The notes under the pieces are model-generated. The model saw only the letters and a list, made by a program, of their open reading frames with translations. It ran no database searches and was not told the origin of the DNA. Of a stretch of DNA of 8,916 nt, positions 1 through 6,475 are shown one piece after another (position 1 is the stretch's first letter; the number at the start of each line of letters is the position of its first letter). Source of the stretch: UBA1081 sp964495345 (GTDB lineage Bacteria; Bacillota; Clostridia; Oscillospirales; Acutalibacteraceae). The DNA lies in the NCBI GenBank assembly GCA_964495345.1, contig CAZBVV010000074.1:1-8916 (forward strand), in the 5' to 3' direction. A program made the position numbers and the translations under genes.

Positions 1-19
1 CACATGAAGTGTCTTTTTT
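1..19 (+). terminator. Truncated intrinsic terminator of an upstream gene
   Basis: The window opens with CAC, a five-base ATGAA loop, GTGTC and six T's. The right arm GTGTC would pair with GACAC, of which only CAC is inside the window, so the hairpin appears to be cut by the window edge. It would end a plus-strand gene lying to the left. Only three base pairs are visible, so the call rests mainly on the T-run placed directly after the arm. Confidence 0.4.
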
Positions 20-136
20 GTTATTTTAAAGCTATAAAAAGCATAATTATTAAAAATTAGAACCATAATTTATCGTTTAACATAAGATGCAATATGAATT
101 ACAAACATATTTCTTATGAGTCTTTTATTTTAACTC

Positions 137-164
137 TTGCATTTTTTTAAAAACATGATATAAT
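137..164 (+). promoter_or_regulatory. Sigma-A-type promoter with extended -10 for the membrane protein gene
   Basis: A -35 box TTGCAT (137-142), a 16-base spacer and a perfect -10 box TATAAT (159-164) preceded by TGA form an extended -10 promoter. Transcription would begin near 171 and leave a leader of about 124 bases before the ATG at 295. A weaker alternative, TTGTAG (219-224) and TATAAC (243-248) with an 18-base spacer, lies closer to the gene and overlaps the palindrome at 238-251. Confidence 0.6.
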
Positions 165-237
165 GCTTAAGTATATGTGTTCACAAAAAAAGATATGTAT
201 ATTATTTAATTCTCTCTTTTGTAGATTATTTTAAAAT

Positions 238-251
238 TATGTTATAACATA
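238..251. repeat. 14-base perfect palindrome, possible operator
   Basis: TATGTTATAACATA reads the same on both strands. It lies 43 bases before the start codon at 295 and overlaps a possible second -10 box (TATAAC, 243-248). It could be a regulator binding site, but the surrounding sequence is so AT-rich that chance is a real alternative. Confidence 0.3.
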
Positions 252-294
252 TTTTTCAAGAATTGCAATACTCAATGCTAAAAATAACAAAACG

Positions 295-807
295 ATGAAA
301 AAGGACAAAAAAATACGATTCATAGATATATTACAAATAATTAAAATTCAAATCGAAGAAAGAGAGTATGTTGCAAATGTTATATTCTCATTTTTTCTTA
401 TAATGATTATACTAATTTGCATGTATATTTTTGGCTATCGAGGAATGAGTTTTTCAAAAATAAATATTCTTTTTTTCTCATTACCTAATGCATATGCAAT
501 AGGAATTTGGCTTACGCCTCTCTGTCTTTCAGTTTTGTTTTCTGTTGCTGCTTGTTTTGTATGGAAATCAAAAACATCCATAGTCGATCATATTTCATCA
601 ATATTATTAAACTTTTTATTGTTTGTGATTTCCTTTATTGAGAGTATATTTCTGCAGTATGACACAGAATCCGGAAATTTAATTTTTTACTTAATTGGTG
701 CTGCTGGAATTGCCGGAAGTATTCTTTTATCAATATTTTGGTTGCATAATACAAAATTGATTTATAAAAAAGAAAAGGAAAACAATAAAAACTTCGCTAA
801 ATATTAA
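295..807 (+). CDS. Hypothetical four-helix membrane protein
   Basis: I do not recognise this 170-residue protein. It has four hydrophobic segments at about residues 26-47, 67-89, 100-121 and 128-150. The short N-terminus is lysine-rich, the loop between helices 2 and 3 carries KSK, and the C-terminal tail after helix 4 is strongly basic (KLIYKKEKENNK). By the positive-inside rule both termini should be cytoplasmic. No catalytic motif or signal peptide is visible, so a toxin-immunity, transport-accessory or stress role cannot be chosen from sequence. The ATG at 295 is the first in-frame start, but no Shine-Dalgarno sequence precedes it, unlike every other gene here, so the start is uncertain. 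The gene is much more AT-rich than its neighbours (14 G or C in bases 361-420, against 27 in bases 1561-1620 of the lipase gene), with many ATA and TTA codons, which suggests a different origin. It converges on the lipase gene across a shared hairpin. Confidence 0.7.
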   Translation: MKKDKKIRFIDILQIIKIQIEEREYVANVIFSFFLIMIILICMYIFGYRGMSFSKINILFFSLPNAYAIGIWLTPLCLSVLFSVAACFVWKSKTSIVDHISSILLNFLLFVISFIESIFLQYDTESGNLIFYLIGAAGIAGSILLSIFWLHNTKLIYKKEKENNKNFAKY

Positions 808-834
808 TGATTATGCTAAATTATACATTTTCAC

Positions 835-863
835 AAAAAAAATCCCACCAAATCGGTGGGATT
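835..863 (-). terminator. Intrinsic terminator of the lipase gene, between convergent genes
   Basis: Arms AATCCCACC (841-849) and GGTGGGATT (855-863) pair perfectly over nine bases around a five-base loop. On the minus strand the hairpin is followed by a run of eight T's (complement of 835-842), so it is a good terminator for the lipase gene, whose stop codon is 8 bases away. Read on the plus strand the tail is only moderately T-rich, so it may end the membrane protein transcript less efficiently. Confidence 0.88.
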
Positions 864-870
864 GAATTTA

Positions 871-2151
871 TTAATTTGTTGCGTTTACTGTTTCAACAAG
901 AGTGCAATAGAAATCTTCAAAACTTGTAACATAGTCAATAGTTCCGCAGAAATCAAAGTGGTCGAAGCCCTCCATGGGATTCATATAATACCAACGACCT
1001 GTTTCAATTGTTTCGCCGTTTGCAACAGACTCTTCATAGTTCTTTGCAGAATCAGCATCTGTTGAGGGATAAAGTGCACTTGCAAGAGGCACGATACCGT
1101 CATTCTTTGCCCATGATTCATCCATATATATGCCGTCGATAGTCTTACCCTCAAGAGTGCCGATATAGATTGATGTGGGGATAAACAGCATGAAGTTTGA
1201 AGCAATCGGCACATAAGTACCCATAAATGTTTTGTTGGAAGAATTACAGGAATAGGAGTAGTAATAAACGCTGTCAACCGTCTTAATCTTCTTATTAAGC
1301 TCTGCCGCACCGCGAAGAGTCATGTCATATCCGCAGTTGTCATCAGCACCCACAAAATTTTTGATTGTTTCCATGCTGAATTTTGCTTTGCTTTCGCCCT
1401 GTTTGGGGGTAACGCCGAAATGACCGAGCTGAAGATCCCACATCATAAAGTTACTGCCGAAAACAGCACCTACAAGGTTAAGACCTGCACCGATAAACGA
1501 AAGCAGACCGTTATCCACAATAAGATTTGCGATAGGTGAACCGTTATGAACGCCGGAGAAAGTTACAACTGAATAAACTGCATCTGCATGACCGCCGGTG
1601 AAAAGAGGAGATGTTTCATCACCTGTTGCGGCAATTTCATCAGCATCACCGTATGCAAGAAGAGAAGCAAAAAGTCTTACTGTAGGACCGCCGAAGCTGT
1701 GACCTACAAGATTAATTGCCGTTTCCATATCCCAAGCTTTGCCCATAAGCATATTGTTTGAATAATCGTAACCGTAACGGTCATGGTTATGAGCCTTTGA
1801 ATGAGCCTCACCGTAGTCAACAACAGTACCCACAAGCTGTGCATACAGTTCACATGCTCTGTCCCACGCACTGCTTAAAGGGCCCACAACAGCCGCATAA
1901 GCTTCAACGCCAAGCTCATTATACATAGCTATAACATCACCCTCGGAGTCAGCCCAGCCGCCCCAATAGGCTTCACCGTCATAATCTGCCCATCCGCCCA
2001 TGCCGTGAACGAATACCCAAGGATATTCATTTGTTAAATCGTAAGTTTTGCCATCAATTTCGACGGTATTTGAATCTTCTGCAAAAGTAACAACACCGCA
2101 CATTGAGAAAACAATCACAATGCTTAATAATACACTTATTAATTTTTTCAT
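871..2151 (-). CDS. Secreted zinc-containing triacylglycerol lipase, Geobacillus family I.5 type
   Basis: This 426-residue protein should hydrolyse ester bonds of lipids outside the cell. Residues 1-24 form a Sec signal peptide (MKK, hydrophobic core, likely cut after TFA). The mature part is an alpha/beta hydrolase closely resembling thermophilic Bacillus/Geobacillus lipases. It has HGMGGW at 49-54, YWGGW at 62-66, a block GPLSSAWDRACELYAQLVG at 90-108, the nucleophile elbow GHSFGG with Ser152, the acid Asp351 in NDGIV, and His398 in FDHFD. The family's zinc ligands also appear to be present as Asp97, His117, His123 and Asp271, with the same spacing for the first three. In the known enzymes a Phe follows HG and a Gln follows the nucleophile; here these are Met51 and Phe153, which may alter the oxyanion hole. 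The start at 2151 is preferred over an in-frame ATG 33 bases upstream because GGAGGT lies 7 bases before it and the longer form would bury the signal peptide. A promoter precedes it at 2189-2217. Confidence 0.93.
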   Translation of the reverse strand: MKKLISVLLSIVIVFSMCGVVTFAEDSNTVEIDGKTYDLTNEYPWVFVHGMGGWADYDGEAYWGGWADSEGDVIAMYNELGVEAYAAVVGPLSSAWDRACELYAQLVGTVVDYGEAHSKAHNHDRYGYDYSNNMLMGKAWDMETAINLVGHSFGGPTVRLFASLLAYGDADEIAATGDETSPLFTGGHADAVYSVVTFSGVHNGSPIANLIVDNGLLSFIGAGLNLVGAVFGSNFMMWDLQLGHFGVTPKQGESKAKFSMETIKNFVGADDNCGYDMTLRGAAELNKKIKTVDSVYYYSYSCNSSNKTFMGTYVPIASNFMLFIPTSIYIGTLEGKTIDGIYMDESWAKNDGIVPLASALYPSTDADSAKNYEESVANGETIETGRWYYMNPMEGFDHFDFCGTIDYVTSFEDFYCTLVETVNATN

Positions 2152-2158
2152 TATAAAA

Positions 2159-2174
2159 ACCTCCAGACAGAGGT
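2159..2174 (-). promoter_or_regulatory. Lipase Shine-Dalgarno inside a small hairpin
   Basis: On the minus strand the leader reads ACCTC-TGTCTG-GAGGT, a five-base-pair stem with a six-base loop. The GGAGGT Shine-Dalgarno (2159-2164) forms most of the 3' arm and sits 7 bases before the ATG at 2151, which fixes that start. The hairpin could partly hide the ribosome binding site, though five pairs make only a weak structure. Confidence 0.55.
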
Positions 2175-2188
2175 ATTTTAACATATAT

Positions 2189-2217
2189 TTTATATATCCG
2201 TTTTATATATTTGTAAA
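2189..2217 (-). promoter_or_regulatory. Sigma-A-type promoter of the lipase gene
   Basis: Read on the minus strand, TTTACA (2212-2217), a 17-base spacer and TATAAA (2189-2194) match the -35 and -10 consensus at five of six bases each. Transcription would start near 2182 and give a leader of about 30 bases. It lies in the 106-base gap after the S1-domain gene, so the lipase can be expressed independently of that gene. Confidence 0.72.
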
Positions 2218-2257
2218 TAATATATTAATAAAAAACGAACATATCCTTACTGCTGAA

Positions 2258-3187
2258 TTATTGCATAAAATCACTTATTACAACTTTTTCGCAATTCGGG
2301 GGTGAATACACAAAGGAATCCATATGATTTCCCTCAAAGAAATATTTTATTTCTTCCGTAGGGTATGCGGCGGTGAAGCTGTCTACGATTATCAGCTTCA
2401 CTTTCATTTTTTCAGGAATGATATTTTTAATAAAAACACTGCAATACTCTCCTGCCTTAACACCGTCCACAAGCTCCGCAAGTCCTGCCAGATTAGGCGT
2501 AAGCTCTACAAAAATGCCGTAATTCTCAACCGAACGCACTATTCCGGGAACAGTCTGCCCGACTGAAAACATATCCGCATTTTCCTGCCATGTTCCAAGC
2601 AATTCTTTTCGGGACAATGTGATTCTTCCCATTTCGTCAATATTACGCACAACTGCTTTTATGCGTTCATTGACTGTCAACCTTGCAGAGGGATGCGGAA
2701 TCCTCGAAACAGAAATCCCGTCAACGGGCATTAGAGCGTTTATGCCGCAGCCGATGTCACAAAATGCACCAAAAGGTTCAAGATGAGTAACGACAGCTTC
2801 AATCACATCACCCTTTGAAAGCCACGATATGTATTCATCGGCACATTCCTGCTGTGCGGCTCTTCTTGACAAAACTGCAAAAGGAATTGAACCAACCGTG
2901 TTTTCAATTTCAAGCACCTTAAAACACACGGGCTTGTTAACCCTTGAAATTATGGCAATATCACGAGCTGTACCGTCACTTATGCCTATTGCACATTCAT
3001 TTCTGGGGATTATACCTCTCATACACCCCAAATCCACATGAATATTGTGTTCATTGTCACACAGTAATGCTCTTGATTCAAGAATTGTGCCCTTAGCCAT
3101 AGCCTCGTAAAGCGAAGATGCCGAATATACGGCGTTTCCTGCCATTTTGTTATATATTATTCTGCCCTCAGGCCTGTAACTCTTCAT
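2258..3187 (-). CDS. S1 RNA-binding domain protein (S1-like)
   Basis: The 309-residue protein carries repeated S1 (OB-fold) RNA-binding domains and probably binds mRNA or ribosomal RNA in the cytoplasm. The clearest domain is at residues 124-194: KGDVIEAVV, then FGAFCDIGCGINALMPV and a closing DEMGRITLSRKE, the typical S1 pattern of G-FV/A-D and RI-LS-K. A second, slightly degenerate domain lies at 207-268 (VGQTVPGIVRSVENYGIFVEL, LAGLAEL). A divergent S1-like segment at 32-109 (KGTILESR, VDLGCMRGIIPRNE, IPFAVLSRR) resembles the N-terminal part of clostridial S1-like proteins. It is much shorter than classical ribosomal protein S1, so it should not be called RpsA. The start at 3187 is supported by a purine-rich AAGGAAGG upstream. 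No clear -35/-10 pair or terminator was found for it. It is divergent from the DUF951 operon and lies upstream of the lipase on the same strand. Confidence 0.85.
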   Translation of the reverse strand: MKSYRPEGRIIYNKMAGNAVYSASSLYEAMAKGTILESRALLCDNEHNIHVDLGCMRGIIPRNECAIGISDGTARDIAIISRVNKPVCFKVLEIENTVGSIPFAVLSRRAAQQECADEYISWLSKGDVIEAVVTHLEPFGAFCDIGCGINALMPVDGISVSRIPHPSARLTVNERIKAVVRNIDEMGRITLSRKELLGTWQENADMFSVGQTVPGIVRSVENYGIFVELTPNLAGLAELVDGVKAGEYCSVFIKNIIPEKMKVKLIIVDSFTAAYPTEEIKYFFEGNHMDSFVYSPPNCEKVVISDFMQ

Positions 3188-3202
3188 ACCGACCTTCCTT
3201 TC

Positions 3203-3225
3203 TACCGTATTAAAAATTTACCGTA
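3203..3225. repeat. Direct repeat TACCGTA x2 before the S1-domain gene
   Basis: TACCGTA occurs at 3203-3209 and again at 3219-3225, 16 bases apart start to start, in the 5' region of the S1-domain gene. The spacing is about one and a half helical turns. It may be a regulatory site or chance; no known regulator motif is recognised. Confidence 0.35.
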
Positions 3226-3264
3226 ATAAATTAATATTATCTGTTAAAGATTTTTATACTAAAA

Positions 3265-3296
3265 TTGTTCCAAAAATCATTTTTTTATGTTATCAT
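3265..3296 (+). promoter_or_regulatory. Probable promoter of the DUF951-U32-radical SAM operon
   Basis: The -10 box TATCAT (3291-3296) is preceded by TGT, giving an extended -10 motif that reduces the need for a -35. The best -35 is TTGTTC (3265-3270), with a long 20-base spacer. Transcription would start near 3303, leaving a very short leader containing GGAGGT at 3307-3312. This is the only good promoter candidate for the three coupled genes. Confidence 0.5.
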
Positions 3297-3306
3297 ATTG
3301 AAAAAC

Positions 3307-3312
3307 GGAGGT
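3307..3312 (+). promoter_or_regulatory. Shine-Dalgarno that sets the DUF951 start
   Basis: GGAGGT lies 7 bases before the ATG at 3320, the ideal distance. An in-frame TTG at 3314 would be only 1 base away and is therefore not the start. Confidence 0.85.
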
Positions 3313-3319
3313 ATTGACT

Positions 3320-3508
3320 ATGGACATCAGAGTCGGAGATATTCTTGATATGAAAAAACAGCATCCTTGCGGCAATAAGCAATTTAAAGTATTGCGTGTG
3401 GGTATGGATTTTAAAATCAAATGTGCAGGTTGCGGTCACGAAATAATGCTTCCGAGAACCAAAGTGGAAAAAAACATCAAAAACATTATAAGGAATAACG
3501 AAGAATGA
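3320..3508 (+). CDS. DUF951 family protein (YyzM-like)
   Basis: This 62-residue protein belongs to the small DUF951 family widespread in Firmicutes, which has no established function. The family pattern is clear: an N-terminal VGDILDMKKQHPCG, a central FKVLRVGMDFKIKC, and AGCGHEIMLPRTKVEK near the end. Cys18 in HPCG and the CAGCGH pair (Cys40, Cys43) look like a small metal-binding knuckle, and the predicted beta-rich core is compatible with nucleic acid binding; both ideas are inference. It is the first gene of a tight operon. Its TGA stop overlaps the ATG of the U32 gene (ATGA), so the two are probably translationally coupled. The start is set by GGAGGT 7 bases upstream. Confidence 0.9.
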   Translation: MDIRVGDILDMKKQHPCGNKQFKVLRVGMDFKIKCAGCGHEIMLPRTKVEKNIKNIIRNNEE

Positions 3509-5544
3509 ACAAATGTGAAATTCTTGCACCTGCAGGCGGAAAAGAGCAGTTGATTGCCGCCGTAAGATGCGGAGCCGATGCAGTTTATCTGGGTACGGAG
3601 CAATTCAACGCAAGAAATAATGCAACAAACTTTGACAGGGCGGCTTTGTATGAAGCCGTCAGATATTGTCACGCCCGAGGAGTAAAGGTTTATGTAACAA
3701 TGAATACTCTTATCACCGATAAAGAGCTTGCCGACGTTACGAACGAAATCAAAAATATTGCACAAAGCGGTGCAGATGCCGTAATTATACAGGATTTAGC
3801 CGTTGCCCGTCTTTGGAAAGAACATTGTCCCGAAATGAAGCTTCATGCGTCCACACAGATGACGATTCATAATCTTGAAGGTGCAAAACAGGCTGAAAAG
3901 CTTGGCTTTGAACGAATTGTCCTTGCAAGAGAGCTGACAGCCGCCGAAATAAAGCAAATAAAAGAAAATGTCAACGCCGAAATAGAAGTTTTCGTACACG
4001 GTGCACTTTGTATGAGTGTGTCGGGAACTTGTTTATTGTCATCCATGATAGGTGCAAGAAGCGGTAACAGAGGTAAATGTGCACAGCCGTGCCGCTTGAA
4101 TTTTAAATGCAACGGCAGAGAATATGCACTGTCATTAAAGGATTTATCCTTGCTTCCCCATATCGAAGAATTAAAAGCCATAGGTGTTGACTCATTTAAA
4201 ATTGAGGGCAGGATGAAACGTCCCGAATATGTTGCGGCGGCAGTAACAGCAGTAAAAAATGCAATCAACAATCTGCCCTATGATGCACAGAAGCTCAAAG
4301 CTGTTTTTTCAAGAAGCGGCTTTACAGACGGCTATTTTACAGGCAATCGCACACTTGATATGTTCGGTTACAGGCAAAAGGAAGATGTGGTTGCGGCGGC
4401 TCCCATACTGAAAGATTTAGCTCTTTTATATAAAGATGAAATTCAAAAAATTCCTGTTTCGTTCCATTTAAAAACGGATTTAAATACTACAGAATTAACC
4501 GCATCAGACGGCGAAAACACAGTATCAATCACATCGTCTGGGGCATCACCTGCCATTAACAAGCCCCTTGATGAAAGCTATGCCTCAAAATCACTTTCCA
4601 AAACAGGCGGAACAATTTTTTATACGGACAAGCTGACTTTTGACATAGCAGATGCCGTTTCCCTTTCCGCATCACAAATGAACGCCATGCGAAGAGATGC
4701 ATTGGAAAAGCTTTATGATATGCGTTCTGCCGTTAATCCCAAAGAATTTATTGAAACGAGTCAGAATTCAAATCCAAATCACAACAATTCATCCCAAACA
4801 AAATTCAGACTTCGTTTTGCTCGATTCTCACAAGCATTTGATGATGAAGCGGCAGAGCAAATCATATTACCCGTATCCGAAATAATAAAACATCCCGATT
4901 CCGTTACGCTTTACGGCAAAAAGCTTGTTGCACAGCTTCCCTCTCTCCTGTTTCGTAAAGACGAGGAGCAACTTCTTTCATCCCTTGTAAAAATCAAAGA
5001 ATCAGGCGTTACTCATATAATTGCAGACAATATAGGCACTCTTGCCGCCGCAAAAAAACAAGGATTTACAGTTCACGGCGGTCACGGACTCAATGTGCTT
5101 AACAGCATAGCTTTCGAGGAATATGTAAAAATGGGTGCAACAGATATTACGGTTTCGCCCGAACTGAATATTACGGCAATCGAACAGATGCAAACAGCAA
5201 AGCCGAAAGGAATTATTACTTACGGCTATATTCCGCTTATGCATTTTCGTGCCTGCCCGTCACAAGGAAAAAACGGCTGTGGTGAATGTAAAGGTCTGAC
5301 GAAAATTACCGACAGAATAAATACGGATTTTTACATTATCTGCTCCGACAGAAAATACTCGTCACTTTTAAACTCCGTGCCGTTGTACATCGGTGATAAA
5401 GCAATAAAAAACATTGATTTTGAAACATTGTATTTCACCGTGGAAAAGCCTGAATACTGCAAAAAAATTCTCGCCGCATACAAAGCAAAATCCTCTATCA
5501 GCGGCAAGAAAACAGGCGGATTGTATTACAGGGAGCTGTTATGA
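3505..5544 (+). CDS. U32 family protein with RlhA-like architecture (probable rRNA C-hydroxylation protein)
   Basis: U32 proteins were named as peptidases, but the E. coli members RlhA and TrhP act in hydroxylation of 23S rRNA and tRNA, and UbiU/UbiV bind Fe-S clusters. At 679 residues this protein matches RlhA in size and order. A TIM-barrel U32 domain starts with EILAPAGGKEQL (5-16) and GADAVYLG (23-30). The U32 signature is at 161-179 (EVFVHGALC, then GTC), with Cys169, Cys176, Cys192 and Cys196 as likely Fe-S ligands, followed by DSFKIEGRMKRPEYV (229-243). A DUF3656-type middle region covers roughly 380-510 and contains an Asn/Ser-rich linker at 417-433. A C-terminal part has HGGHGLNVLNS (524-534), YGYIPLMHFRAC (573-584) and a second cysteine set (Cys584, Cys592, Cys595, Cys613). 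The ATG overlaps the DUF951 stop; AGGA 10 bases upstream is a modest ribosome site, fitting coupling. Modification of rRNA is inferred from the family; the exact target is unknown. Confidence 0.87.
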   Translation: MNKCEILAPAGGKEQLIAAVRCGADAVYLGTEQFNARNNATNFDRAALYEAVRYCHARGVKVYVTMNTLITDKELADVTNEIKNIAQSGADAVIIQDLAVARLWKEHCPEMKLHASTQMTIHNLEGAKQAEKLGFERIVLARELTAAEIKQIKENVNAEIEVFVHGALCMSVSGTCLLSSMIGARSGNRGKCAQPCRLNFKCNGREYALSLKDLSLLPHIEELKAIGVDSFKIEGRMKRPEYVAAAVTAVKNAINNLPYDAQKLKAVFSRSGFTDGYFTGNRTLDMFGYRQKEDVVAAAPILKDLALLYKDEIQKIPVSFHLKTDLNTTELTASDGENTVSITSSGASPAINKPLDESYASKSLSKTGGTIFYTDKLTFDIADAVSLSASQMNAMRRDALEKLYDMRSAVNPKEFIETSQNSNPNHNNSSQTKFRLRFARFSQAFDDEAAEQIILPVSEIIKHPDSVTLYGKKLVAQLPSLLFRKDEEQLLSSLVKIKESGVTHIIADNIGTLAAAKKQGFTVHGGHGLNVLNSIAFEEYVKMGATDITVSPELNITAIEQMQTAKPKGIITYGYIPLMHFRACPSQGKNGCGECKGLTKITDRINTDFYIICSDRKYSSLLNSVPLYIGDKAIKNIDFETLYFTVEKPEYCKKILAAYKAKSSISGKKTGGLYYRELL

Positions 5545-6446
5545 AACATTACTACTCCCTTAACGACTATTGCAAAGAAACTTTCGGGCATAAACTGTAC
5601 AAAATAGCACTTGATGCGGGCATGACCTGTCCCAACCGTGACGGAAAAATCGGTTTAAAGGGCTGTATTTTCTGCTCCGAAGACGGTTCAGGTGACTTTG
5701 CACAGAAGCCTTGCGGTGACATTTACGCACAGATTGAAAAAGCAAAATTGCGTGTAGCTCATAAAAATAAAAGCGGCAGATATATTGCCTATTTTCAAAG
5801 CTATACAAACACTTATGCACCTGTTTCCTATCTTAAAACAATCTTTACCGAAGCCATTAAACATCCGGATATTGACGTGCTTTCCATCGCAACAAGACCC
5901 GATTGCATAAATGATGAAGTTGTTGATTTGCTTAAAGAGTTAAATAAAATCAAGCCCGTGTGGGTGGAATTGGGTTTTCAGACAGCCATTAAAAGCTCTG
6001 CCGAATATATCCGCAGAGGGTATGATAATTGCGTGTTCGACCATGCTGTAAAATTATTAAACAATGCGGATATCAAAGTTATTGCTCACATTATTTTGGG
6101 ACTGCCCAATGAAACCGTGCAGGACATGGAAATCTCCGTAAAATATGCCTGTAGCTGCGGAATCTGGGGCATAAAACTGCAACTGCTTCATGTTCTTAAA
6201 AATACCGATTTGGCAAAAGATTTTGAAAACGGCAAGTTTAACGTTCTTACAAAAGATGAGTATTTATCCGTCGTATGCCGAATGCTTACCGTCATTCCGA
6301 AAAATGTGGTGATTCACCGCCTTACAGGTGACGGTGATAAGAAAAAACTTATTGCACCTCTCTGGAGTGCAAACAAAAAAGACGTTATCAATTCTCTTGC
6401 CGCCATGCTTGACAGAGAAAGCATACAGCAAGGTAACAACGCATAA
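5541..6446 (+). CDS. TIGR01212 family radical SAM protein (YhcC-like)
   Basis: This 301-residue enzyme should bind a [4Fe-4S] cluster and S-adenosylmethionine and start radical chemistry; its substrate is not established. The family's unusual cluster motif is present as Cys30, Cys42 and Cys45 (CX11CX2C) in place of the classical CX3CX2C. It is preceded by the typical N-terminus YYSLNDYCKETFGHKLYKIALDAG (split here as residues 4-27) and followed by YFQSYTNTYAP (84-94), the SAM-site strand LSIATRPDC (114-122), WVELGFQT (141-148), HIILGLPNET (183-192) and HRLTGDG (259-265). Length is normal for the family. The ATG overlaps the U32 stop codon by 4 bases (ATGA), with AGGGAG 5 bases upstream. It is the last gene of the operon, and no strong terminator follows. 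Pairing with an rRNA-modifying U32 protein suggests, but does not prove, a role in RNA modification or Fe-S metabolism. Confidence 0.92.
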   Translation: MKHYYSLNDYCKETFGHKLYKIALDAGMTCPNRDGKIGLKGCIFCSEDGSGDFAQKPCGDIYAQIEKAKLRVAHKNKSGRYIAYFQSYTNTYAPVSYLKTIFTEAIKHPDIDVLSIATRPDCINDEVVDLLKELNKIKPVWVELGFQTAIKSSAEYIRRGYDNCVFDHAVKLLNNADIKVIAHIILGLPNETVQDMEISVKYACSCGIWGIKLQLLHVLKNTDLAKDFENGKFNVLTKDEYLSVVCRMLTVIPKNVVIHRLTGDGDKKKLIAPLWSANKKDVINSLAAMLDRESIQQGNNA

Positions 6447-6451
6447 CAAAA

Positions 6452-6466
6452 TTTCATTTAATGAAA
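6452..6466. repeat. Short inverted repeat after the radical SAM gene
   Basis: TTTCATTTAATGAAA is a 15-base inverted repeat only 5 bases after the stop codon. As RNA it could form a five-base-pair AT-rich hairpin, but no T-run follows, so it is at best a very weak terminator. Read-through from the operon into rny is possible. Confidence 0.3.
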
Positions 6467-6475
6467 CAAAAACCC

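Larger units (their letters stand above)
20..294. other. AT-rich non-coding stretch upstream of the membrane protein gene
   Basis: No convincing gene is present here. The stretch is extremely AT-rich. It holds a nested inverted repeat (CATAAG at 81-86 with CTTATG at 113-118, and ATATG at 92-96 with CATAT at 106-110), a promoter at 137-164 and a 14-base palindrome at 238-251. About 120 bases separate the promoter from the next start codon, so there is room for an untranslated leader, but I see no recognisable riboswitch or small RNA. Confidence 0.5.

Noticed and set aside
81..118. Nested inverted repeat CATAAG...CTTATG with ATATG...CATAT
   Set aside because: The arms are short, loops long and the region extremely AT-rich, so a functional structure cannot be supported.
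2086..2109. Possible lipoprotein lipobox around Cys18 of the lipase signal peptide (SMCG)
   Set aside because: The residues before the cysteine (Phe-Ser-Met) do not match the lipobox pattern, and a normal signal peptidase I site (TFA) follows.
2152..2184. An 11-residue N-terminal extension of the lipase starting at 2184
   Set aside because: It would put the predicted transcript start about at the start codon, lacks a ribosome site, and would bury the MKK signal peptide start; the ATG at 2151 has GGAGGT 7 bases upstream.
3314..3319. TTG start for the DUF951 gene two codons upstream
   Set aside because: It would lie 1 base from the Shine-Dalgarno, too close for initiation; the ATG at 3320 is at the ideal spacing.
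3436..3765. 109-codon minus-strand open frame across the DUF951/U32 junction
   Set aside because: It covers two confident plus-strand genes and shows no family resemblance or start signals.
3867..4271. 134-codon open frame on the minus strand opposite the U32 gene
   Set aside because: It is entirely antisense to a confident coding sequence, with no Shine-Dalgarno or domain features.
6447..6475. Terminator for the radical SAM operon
   Set aside because: Only a weak AT-only hairpin (6452-6466) without a T-run is present.
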